A stretch of 8,573 nucleotides of DNA from Acidobacteriaceae bacterium (GTDB lineage: Bacteria; Acidobacteriota; Terriglobia; Terriglobales; Acidobacteriaceae), in the NCBI GenBank assembly GCA_030040115.1, contig JASHUH010000044.1:1-8573 (forward strand). The letters run 5' to 3'. Within the stretch, counting starts at the first letter, position 1. Each line of letters starts with the position of its first letter. A model generated the notes under the pieces. It saw only the letters and a program-made list of their open reading frames with translations, ran no database searches and was not told the origin of the DNA. Below are positions 1 to 5,485 of the stretch, one piece after another. Made by a program: the position numbers and the translations under genes.

Positions 1-41
1 AATTTCTTGAGACTGCCTGCTTGATACCTCGTGTTTGCCAT
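1..41 (-). CDS. 5' end of a gene, possibly a site-specific integrase (partial)
   Basis: Only the first 13 complete codons are inside the window, reading MANTRYQAGSLKK. The ATG at 41-39 is preceded by a good Shine-Dalgarno sequence (GGGAGAAAG, ending 1 nt before the ATG, with the GGAG core 6 nt away) and, about 46 nt upstream, by a perfect TATAAT. This makes a real translation start likely. The RYQ-G-SLKK pattern resembles the start of some phage-type tyrosine recombinases, in which a short basic N-terminal strand precedes the SAM-like DNA-binding domain. With 13 residues this is only a hint. It lies downstream of pgeF on the same strand, but its own promoter signal suggests independent transcription. 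If it is an integrase, a mobile element would extend leftward beyond the window. Confidence that a gene starts here is moderate; confidence in the product is low. Confidence 0.45.
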   Translation of the reverse strand, partial: MANTRYQAGSLKK

Positions 42-63
42 GCTTTCTCCCATATTGGCAACC

Positions 64-96
64 GCGGATACCGCCTAAGCGGACCAATTATACCGC
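64..96. promoter_or_regulatory. Tandem GCGG...CCGC inverted repeats, operator-like
   Basis: Two inverted repeats with the same half-sites lie next to each other. GCGG-ATA-CCGC is at 64-74, and GCGG-(10 nt)-CCGC is at 79-96. The second one brackets the TATAAT box of the minus-strand edge gene. A third pairing, CCGC-CTAA-GCGG (71-82), overlaps both. On the minus strand the motif GCGGTAT occurs twice, 22 bp apart. The arrangement over a -10 region and transcription start is what a repressor operator would look like, but the half-sites are only 4 bp and GC-rich, so chance is a real alternative. Confidence 0.3.
87..92 (-). promoter_or_regulatory. -10 box (TATAAT) of the edge gene
   Basis: A perfect TATAAT on the minus strand lies 45 nt upstream of the ATG at 41, predicting a leader of about 35-40 nt that contains the GGGAGAAAG ribosome binding site. 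No convincing -35 hexamer sits at the 16-18 nt spacing (the sequence there reads about CGGATT), so the promoter may need an activator or be weak. AT-rich stretches are rare in this GC-rich window, which adds weight to the box. Confidence 0.5.
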
Positions 97-122
97 TATG
101 CCTTGAAGAATCCGACCGTGCG

Positions 123-147
123 AATTCCGGCGTCCCTTGCCGGAATT
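123..147. repeat. 9-bp perfect inverted repeat (stem-loop)
   Basis: AATTCCGGC (123-131) and GCCGGAATT (139-147) are perfect reverse complements around a 7-nt loop. The palindrome lies in the non-coding gap between pgeF and the minus-strand edge gene. There is no U-run on either side, so it is not a classical intrinsic terminator. It could be a transcript-stabilising hairpin, a repetitive extragenic palindrome or a protein-binding site. Whether it recurs in the genome cannot be seen here. Confidence 0.5.
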
Positions 148-194
148 GTTCCGCATCCACGACGAGAGTCGCGCCCTTTCAAGCCGAGACTTTC

Positions 195-223
195 GCCACA
201 GGTTGCTAGCTCTAGCCTGTGGC
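195..223 (-). terminator. Stem-loop overlapping the pgeF stop codon
   Basis: GCCACAGG (195-202) pairs perfectly with CCTGTGGC (216-223) across a 13-nt loop. In minus-strand sense the 5' arm encodes the last codons of pgeF and the TAG stop (214-212) falls in the loop. No U-run follows on the minus strand (the next bases read GAAAGTCTC), so it may be a weak or Rho-assisted terminator, or a 3'-end stabilising hairpin, rather than a strong intrinsic terminator. Confidence 0.35.
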
Positions 224-1285
224 TAAATTGCTGCGGCTGCGGACGCCGATTACGCCCATCATTCTCCCGGTAGCCCCAAGCGAAGCGCGATGGGAGAAAA
301 ACAGATCCGGATGACAATTGGTGCAACCGCCAAGCACCTGGATGGTTCTTGCCCTGACCCCCGCGGCCAGCAATTGCCGGCGGTTGGCCTCGATCAGGTC
401 GAGGTGCAGGGCGGGCGCGAGCGACAAATGTCCCGGTGCACGCCTGGTGAGAAAAAACAGCGGATATTTTGTGCGCACCGGATCCGCGCCGATGACCTCG
501 CGAAAGAGGGCGCGGGCGTAGTGGAATTGAGACTCGAAGGCGGAAAAGACCTCTTCGCCGACCGCGTAGCAGCAGGCACCCACGCCGGGGCCGATGGCGG
601 CGACAAGGTCTTCAGGCCGGGAGCCGAACGTGAGCCGCATGCGGCCCACGCCCGACTCGACGATCCGCTGCGCCGTCCCCCGCCAGCCGGCATGGAAGGC
701 CGCAACGGCGCGGCGCTTGCGATCGGCCACGAGAACCGGGATGCAGTCCGCGGTTTGGATGGCAAGGAGCAAGCCGGGCTCATCGGTCAGGAGGCCGTCG
801 GCTTTCCGGGGCTCGTGGCCGAAGCACGCCGCGCTGGCCAGGGCGAGCAGGTTGGAATGAACCTGGCGGAGCGAGATGAGTGGCGTGCCGGGGTCGCCGG
901 TAATGGCTTCGGCCAGCAACCGGCGATTGGCGAGCACGGTTTCTTGGTGATCGGCGGCGGTGAAGCCGAGGTTCAGTTCGGCGCCGGCGCCTTCGGCGCA
1001 GTACGCGCGGCTCAATCCGCCCCTGCGGGTGCTGAAGCCGGCCCAAAGCCAGGGAAACTGCTCCCACCCCGGAACCGGCAGCCACCGCACGCCATTGGCG
1101 GCGAGAGTGGGCGCCGGCGCCGGCCGCGAAAGCTCCTCCACCGATGAACAAGTGAGTCTGGGCGCGCGGATTCGGGCAGAGGACTTGTGGCGCGGACTGC
1201 GCGCGAGTCCAGCATCGGACAGAACGGCGTCAAGCCTGGGAAGTCCGGATTTGAAGGACGGATTGGCGTGGGGCTGAGGCCGCAT
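212..1285 (-). CDS. pgeF: PgeF/YfiH laccase-domain protein (peptidoglycan editing factor)
   Basis: This is a 357-residue member of the multi-copper-oxidase-like YfiH/PgeF (DUF152) family. E. coli PgeF keeps peptidoglycan composition correct at the first stem-peptide residue, and relatives such as LACC1/FAMIN act as purine nucleoside phosphorylases or polyphenol oxidases. The family hallmarks are visible: RQVH (His about 143), QTADC (Cys about 181) and FHAGWRGT (His about 198). These three residues form the metal site. They are followed by AIGPGVGACCYAVG at about 230-243 and GGCTNCHPDLFFSHR near the C-terminus. The reading frame stays open back to a TTG at 1444, but that would overlap uxaC. 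The ATG at 1285 is preferred, with GAAGG about 6 nt upstream. This leaves about 65 basic, proline-rich residues before the conserved domain, compared with an almost absent leader in typical 240-270-residue homologues, so an internal GTG at 1141 (309 residues, no clear ribosome binding site) is an alternative start. It is divergent from the uronate genes and probably unrelated to them. Confidence 0.88.
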   Translation of the reverse strand: MRPQPHANPSFKSGLPRLDAVLSDAGLARSPRHKSSARIRAPRLTCSSVEELSRPAPAPTLAANGVRWLPVPGWEQFPWLWAGFSTRRGGLSRAYCAEGAGAELNLGFTAADHQETVLANRRLLAEAITGDPGTPLISLRQVHSNLLALASAACFGHEPRKADGLLTDEPGLLLAIQTADCIPVLVADRKRRAVAAFHAGWRGTAQRIVESGVGRMRLTFGSRPEDLVAAIGPGVGACCYAVGEEVFSAFESQFHYARALFREVIGADPVRTKYPLFFLTRRAPGHLSLAPALHLDLIEANRRQLLAAGVRARTIQVLGGCTNCHPDLFFSHRASLGATGRMMGVIGVRSRSNLATG

Positions 1286-1312
1286 GCTCGCCTTCGATTC
1301 TACCGGGACGAA

Positions 1313-1352
1313 GATGCGCAATTTCCGACGGACGCAACCAGCCGGATGCGCA
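1313..1352. promoter_or_regulatory. Direct repeat GATGCGCA in the pgeF-uxaC divergent gap
   Basis: GATGCGCA occurs at 1313-1320 and again at 1345-1352. The spacing is 32 bp, close to three helical turns, so both copies would face the same side of the DNA. Each contains the palindrome TGCGCA. They lie in the 98-bp gap between the divergent starts of pgeF (1285) and uxaC (1384), the only place where a promoter for the uronate genes could sit without lying inside a neighbour. No confident -35/-10 pair could be picked out. A dimeric regulator site (GntR- or LacI-type control is usual for hexuronate genes) is possible but unproven, and no regulator gene is in the window. Confidence 0.3.
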
Positions 1353-1383
1353 GAATGGGCTAGCTTTCGACCAAGGGAATAAG

Positions 1384-2796
1384 ATGAATCCCATGCTGAT
1401 CGATCCCGATCGCCTGTTGCCCGCCGAGCCCGCCACGCGCACAATGGCGCGGAGGTTGTATGCCGAAGTCAGCCATTTGCCACTGGTGAGTCCCCATGGC
1501 CATACGCAAGCGGGGTGGTTTGCCCGGAATGAGCCGTTTCCCGATCCGGCGACCTTGTTGGTGCAGCCGGATCACTACATCTTCCGGATGCTTTACAGCC
1601 AGGGCGTTTCCATGGAGGACATGGGGATCGGCCAGCCCATGATCGAGGACCCGCGGAAGGTGTGGCGCATCTTCGCCAGCCACTATTTCCTTTTCCGCGG
1701 CACGCCTACGCGCATCTGGCTGGATTTCGCATTTCAGGAGCTTTTTGGGCTCGAGAAGCGGTTGTCGGAGAAGACGGCCGACATGTATTTCGACACCATA
1801 TCGGAGAAGCTGCGGCAGCCGGAGTATTTGCCGCGCGCTCTTTACGAGCGCTTCAATCTGGAAGTGCTGGCCACCACCGACTCGCCCCTCGACGCGCTCG
1901 CGGAACACAAGGCGATTCGGGAGTCGGGCTGGAAGGCGCGCGGCAATACTCGTATTTTGCCCACATTTCGGCCCGATCCGGTCGTGGATCCGGAGTTTGC
2001 GGGGTTCGCGGAACGGATTGCCCAGCTCGGAGAGCAGAGCGGCGAAGACACAGCGACCTGGCGTGGTTATTTGAAGGCGCTCGCCAAGGCGCGAGCGCGC
2101 TTTCGCGCGCTGGGCTGCACGGCGACGGATCACGGGCATCCGTCGGCGCAGACGGCGGATTTGCCGGAGGCGGAAGCGGCCAAGCTGTTTGAGAAAGTTG
2201 CCGCCGGCCGGGCCACTGCGGCGGAACAGGAATTGTTCCGCGCACAGATGCTGACGGAGATGGCGCGGATGAGCGTGGAAGACGGCCTGGTGATGCAGAT
2301 CCATCCCGGGAGCGTGCGCAACCACAACCGCAAGATTTTTGAGCGCTATGGGCGCGACATGGGGGCCGACATTCCCCGCGCGATCAATTATGTGGACGCG
2401 CTGCGGCCGCTGCTCGATCGCTTCGGTAATGAAACCGGGTTGACCATTATTCTGTTTATGCTGGACGAATCGACTCTGAGCCGGGAGCTGGCTCCGCTTG
2501 CCGGCCACTATCCTTGCTTGCGCCTCGGCCCGCCATGGTGGTTTCATGACAGTCCTGAGGGCATGATGCGGTTTCGCGAGTTGGTGACCGAGACCGCAGG
2601 CTTCTACAACACGGTGGGGTTCAACGACGACACGCGGGCGTTCCTGTCGATTCCGGCGCGGCACGACGTGGCCCGCCGCGTCGATTGCGCCTTCCTGGCC
2701 AGGCTAGTGGCCGAACACCGGCTGGAGGAGGATGAAGCCGTGGAAGTGGCTCGCGATCTGGCGTATGGCCTGGCGAAGAAGGCGTACCGATTGTAG
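1384..2796 (+). CDS. uxaC: Uronate isomerase (glucuronate/galacturonate isomerase)
   Basis: This cytosolic amidohydrolase-superfamily enzyme (EC 5.3.1.12) isomerises D-glucuronate to D-fructuronate and D-galacturonate to D-tagaturonate, the first step of hexuronate breakdown. At 470 residues it has the normal family length. Visible family features are SPHGHTQ (the HxH metal ligands, His38 and His40), ATTDSPLD at 163-170, the QIHPGSVRNHN segment at 305-315, GPPWWFHDSPEGM at 382-394, and the C-terminal GFNDDTRAFLSIPARHDVARR stretch at 412-432 with its conserved Asp pair. AAGGG 6 nt upstream supports the first ATG over a second in-frame ATG at codon 4. It opens the plus-strand uronate cluster and is separated by 95 bp from the transporter gene, so it may be co-transcribed with it or have its own unit. 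Identification is secure from motif density. Confidence 0.95.
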   Translation: MNPMLIDPDRLLPAEPATRTMARRLYAEVSHLPLVSPHGHTQAGWFARNEPFPDPATLLVQPDHYIFRMLYSQGVSMEDMGIGQPMIEDPRKVWRIFASHYFLFRGTPTRIWLDFAFQELFGLEKRLSEKTADMYFDTISEKLRQPEYLPRALYERFNLEVLATTDSPLDALAEHKAIRESGWKARGNTRILPTFRPDPVVDPEFAGFAERIAQLGEQSGEDTATWRGYLKALAKARARFRALGCTATDHGHPSAQTADLPEAEAAKLFEKVAAGRATAAEQELFRAQMLTEMARMSVEDGLVMQIHPGSVRNHNRKIFERYGRDMGADIPRAINYVDALRPLLDRFGNETGLTIILFMLDESTLSRELAPLAGHYPCLRLGPPWWFHDSPEGMMRFRELVTETAGFYNTVGFNDDTRAFLSIPARHDVARRVDCAFLARLVAEHRLEEDEAVEVARDLAYGLAKKAYRL

Positions 2797-2891
2797 CGGA
2801 TCATTGTGGCAGGGCTCGATGGAGGCGTGGCGCCAGGTGCACGTGACAGGATGGAGCGCGTAGACTGGCGCACGGCGCGAAAGGAGAATGC

Positions 2892-4199
2892 ATGGATGCG
2901 AAGACCGCCACGGATTCCGGGATCGAGGCCGAACCTTCGCTGAGCGAGCGGATGGGGCATGTACGCTGGACGATCTGCGCGCTGTTGTTCGCCGCCACCA
3001 CGCTCAACTACATGGACCGGCAGGTGATTGGCCTGCTCAAGCCGACCATACAGCACAGCATCGGCATGACGGAGGTGGGCTACGCCTCCGTGGTGGCCGC
3101 GTTTCAGATCGCATACGCGGTGGGCATGCTGGTGATGGGGCGATTCATCGACAAGGTGGGCACGCGCATCGGCTACATGGTGGTGATGAGCGTATGGAGC
3201 CTTTCGGCGATGGGCCACGCGCTGGCGAATACGGTGATGGAATTCGGCGTGGCGCGTTTTTGCCTGGGCTTTGGCGAGTCCGGCAACTTCCCCGTGGCCA
3301 TCAAGACGGTCGCCGAATGGTTTCCGCAGAAAGAGCGGTCGCTGGCTACGGGCATCTTCAATTCGGGCACCAACGTGGGGGCCATTCTGGCCCCGCTCGC
3401 CGTGCCGTGGGTGGCGCTCCATTACGGCTGGCACGCGGCGTTTCTCATCACCGGTGTGTTTAGCGCTGCGTGGATCGTGTGGTGGTTCTTCAATTATCAA
3501 AAGCCCGCCGAGCATCGCAAAATCGACGCCGCAGAGCTTGCGTACATCAATGAGGGCCTGAGCGAGCCGCCCAAACCCGCGACGTCGTGGATCAAACTTT
3601 TTGCTTACCGGCAAACCTGGGCTTTCTTTTTCGGTAAGTTCCTCACCGATCCTGTGTGGTGGTTTTATCTCTTCTGGTTGCCGTCGTACTTCACCACGAA
3701 GTTCCATCTCACGCTTTCCACTCTAGGGCTGCCGCTCATTATCGTCTACACCGCAGCCACGGTGGGCAGCATCTTTGGCGGGTGGCTGCCGGATCCGTTC
3801 CGAAGGATGGGCATGCCGGTCACACGCGCGCGCATGGCCGCCATGCTGGTGTGCGCCTGCGCCGTGGTTCCCATTTTTCTGGCCGCCTATGTGCATGACG
3901 AGTGGACCTCCATCGGGCTGTTGAGCCTAGCCACCGCCGCGCATCAGGGATGGTCGGCGAATCTCTTCACCACCGTTTCGGATATGTTTCCGCGCACGGA
4001 AGTGGCGTCGGTTACAGGCATTGGCGGGACGGCGGGCGCGATTGGCGGAGCGCTGATTGCCGCCGTGGCGGGCTACGTTCTCCAATACATGCACACCTAT
4101 GCACCCCTGTTCTTCACTGCCGCCAGCGCCTACCTGGTTGCCTGGCTGTTGGTCATTTTTCTTGCTCCTGGACTTAAAAAAGCGGAGATGGCAGCATGA
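2892..4199 (+). CDS. exuT: MFS transporter, ACS family, probable hexuronate:H+ symporter
   Basis: A 435-residue inner-membrane major facilitator with roughly twelve hydrophobic segments, starting at residues 25-47 after a short cytoplasmic tail. Characteristic features are NYMDRQ at the end of the first segment (39-44), the loop 2-3 motif A GRFIDKVGTR (83-92), the GFGESGNFPVAIKTVAEWFP stretch (126-145) and HQGWSANLFTTVSDMFPR (351-368). All are typical of the anion:cation symporter family that includes ExuT (hexuronates), GudP and the sialate/phthalate carriers. Family membership is clear. The substrate is inferred from its place between uxaC and uxaE, since glucarate or aldonate carriers look similar. 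The start ATG follows AGGAG at 5 nt spacing. Its TGA stop overlaps the next start in an ATGA junction, implying translational coupling to the LarA-like gene. Confidence 0.9.
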   Translation: MDAKTATDSGIEAEPSLSERMGHVRWTICALLFAATTLNYMDRQVIGLLKPTIQHSIGMTEVGYASVVAAFQIAYAVGMLVMGRFIDKVGTRIGYMVVMSVWSLSAMGHALANTVMEFGVARFCLGFGESGNFPVAIKTVAEWFPQKERSLATGIFNSGTNVGAILAPLAVPWVALHYGWHAAFLITGVFSAAWIVWWFFNYQKPAEHRKIDAAELAYINEGLSEPPKPATSWIKLFAYRQTWAFFFGKFLTDPVWWFYLFWLPSYFTTKFHLTLSTLGLPLIIVYTAATVGSIFGGWLPDPFRRMGMPVTRARMAAMLVCACAVVPIFLAAYVHDEWTSIGLLSLATAAHQGWSANLFTTVSDMFPRTEVASVTGIGGTAGAIGGALIAAVAGYVLQYMHTYAPLFFTAASAYLVAWLLVIFLAPGLKKAEMAA

Positions 4200-5464
4200 G
4201 TCTTTATTGCGCACGAGGAAGCATCGACACCGATTTTTCTGTCGAGCAGTTGCGTGAGCTGTTCGCGGAGAGCCTTGCCAAGCTGGGCGAGCGGAGCAGC
4301 GTACTGGCCGTGCCGCCCGATCAGAGCCGCGAACACTCGCGGGCCGGCTTATTGACGCGCTTCGCCTGGGACTATTATGGCGACCGGCTGAAGGCGGTAT
4401 TACCGGCGATTGGCACCCACACGCCGATGGGGCCTGGTCAGATTGCGCATATGTTCTGCGGCGTGCCGCGCGAGTTGTTTCGGGTGCATAACTGGCGCAC
4501 CGACATTGAAACGCTGGGTGAACTGCCGGCGGAATTCATTCGCGAACAATCGGAAGGCAAGCTCGACTACTCCTGGCCGGCGCAGGTGAACAAGCTGATT
4601 TCGCGCGGCGGCTTCGATCTGATTCTTTCCATCGGACAAGTGGTTCCGCACGAAGTGATCGGCATGGCCAGTTACACCAAGAACATTTTGATCGGCACGG
4701 GCGGCCGCGAGGGCATCAACCGCAGCCATTATCTGGGGGCGGTGTATGGCATGGAACGTATCATGGGCCGCGCGGAGAATCCGGTGCGCGCGGTGCTTAA
4801 CTGCGCCGCCGACCGCTTTTTGCGCCACCTGCCGATTGTGTACGTGCTGACGGTGGTGGGCCGGAAAGCCGAGGGCGGACTAGCTGTGCGAGGGCTGTTT
4901 ATCGGCGACGATGTGGAATGCTTTTTGCGCGCCGCGGAATTGAGCCTCAAAGTAAATTTCGAGATCGTCGAAGAACCCATCGGCAAAGCTGTGGTTTATC
5001 TGGACCCGAGTGAGTTTCACTCGACCTGGATCGGCAATAAGGCGGTGTATCGCACGCGCATGGCGCTGGCGGACGGCGCGGAGTTGATTATCCTGGCGCC
5101 CGGCGTGCATGAGCTCGGCGAAGACCAGGGTATCGATGCGATGATCCGCAAGTACGGGTATCGCGGAACTCCGGCCACGCTGAAAGCGGTGAACGAAAAT
5201 CCGGAGTTGGCCGGCGCTTTGGGCGCGGCGGCGCATCTCATCCACGCTTCCTCGGAGGGACGCTTCAAAATTACCTGGTGCCCGGCGCATCTCAGTCGCG
5301 AGGAGATCGAGAGCGTAGGGTATCAGTACGCCGATTTGGAAACGATGCTCGGCCGCTACAATCCTGCGGAGCTTCGGCACGGCTACAACCAGGTGGATGG
5401 TGAAGAAGTCTTTTTTGTCGCCAATCCAGGATTGGGATTGTGGGCGCATCCAAGTCGTCTTTAG
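4196..5464 (+). CDS. LarA-superfamily protein (putative nickel-pincer-dependent racemase/epimerase)
   Basis: A 422-residue protein related to LarA, the lactate racemase carrying the nickel-pincer nucleotide (NPN) cofactor (Lar_N, formerly DUF2088). LarA moves a hydride at the carbon bearing the hydroxyl next to a carboxylate. Signatures are PDQSREHS (40-48, matching the D-x-T-R-P loop), GTHTPM (73-78, catalytic His75), VPH (His152), YTKN (Lys162) and RSHY (His178). The His-x9-Lys-x15-His spacing of 152/162/178 equals that of L. plantarum LarA residues 174/184/200 as I recall them, so NPN attachment and Ni ligation look intact. Differences: the TRP of the first loop reads SRE, and the region aligning with LarA's YQAVKGM reads VYRTRMA (284-290), suggesting another substrate. 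It starts in an ATGA overlap with the transporter and precedes uxaE by 21 bp. A substrate that is a uronate or aldonate (C5 of a hexuronate or C2 of an aldonate) is inferred from context only. The NPN synthesis genes larB, larC and larE are not in the window. Confidence 0.8.
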   Translation: MSLYCARGSIDTDFSVEQLRELFAESLAKLGERSSVLAVPPDQSREHSRAGLLTRFAWDYYGDRLKAVLPAIGTHTPMGPGQIAHMFCGVPRELFRVHNWRTDIETLGELPAEFIREQSEGKLDYSWPAQVNKLISRGGFDLILSIGQVVPHEVIGMASYTKNILIGTGGREGINRSHYLGAVYGMERIMGRAENPVRAVLNCAADRFLRHLPIVYVLTVVGRKAEGGLAVRGLFIGDDVECFLRAAELSLKVNFEIVEEPIGKAVVYLDPSEFHSTWIGNKAVYRTRMALADGAELIILAPGVHELGEDQGIDAMIRKYGYRGTPATLKAVNENPELAGALGAAAHLIHASSEGRFKITWCPAHLSREEIESVGYQYADLETMLGRYNPAELRHGYNQVDGEEVFFVANPGLGLWAHPSRL

Positions 5465-5473
5465 GCGCTTTTG

Positions 5474-5485
5474 AGGGGGGAGTGG
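5474..5485 (+). promoter_or_regulatory. Purine-rich ribosome binding site that decides the uxaE start
   Basis: AGGGGGGAG at 5474-5482 lies just ahead of the ATG at 5486. An upstream in-frame TTG at 5471 would place this purine tract inside the coding region and has no Shine-Dalgarno sequence of its own. The ATG is therefore the better start, shortening the protein by five residues. Confidence 0.6.

Noticed and set aside
42..211. Possible tRNA or small gene in the gap next to the putative integrase start
   Set aside because: I looked for a cloverleaf and a CCA-type end and found only simple hairpins. The short plus-strand frame there is low-quality and has no ribosome binding site.
290..1147. 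285-codon plus-strand open frame
   Set aside because: It is antisense to pgeF, where HAGW, TADC and CTNC motifs show the true coding strand.
1297..1302. TAGAAT on the minus strand as the pgeF -10 box
   Set aside because: It lies only about 11 nt before the chosen ATG and has no -35 at proper spacing, so it would demand a nearly leaderless transcript that also has a ribosome binding site.
1286..1444. Upstream extension of the pgeF frame to a TTG at 1444
   Set aside because: It would overlap the start of uxaC by about 60 bp, uses a TTG start, and adds residues with no family similarity.
1360..2664. 434-codon minus-strand open frame opposite uxaC
   Set aside because: Composition typical of an antisense shadow (His, Arg, Gln and Pro rich) and fully covered by a secure uxaC call.
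2797..2891. Internal promoter between uxaC and the transporter
   Set aside because: The 95-bp gap has no acceptable -35/-10 pair, and only the ribosome binding site at its end is clear. Co-transcription is simpler.
2604..3707. 367-codon minus-strand open frame opposite the uxaC end and transporter
   Set aside because: It spans two real plus-strand genes and their gap and shows no protein family signal.
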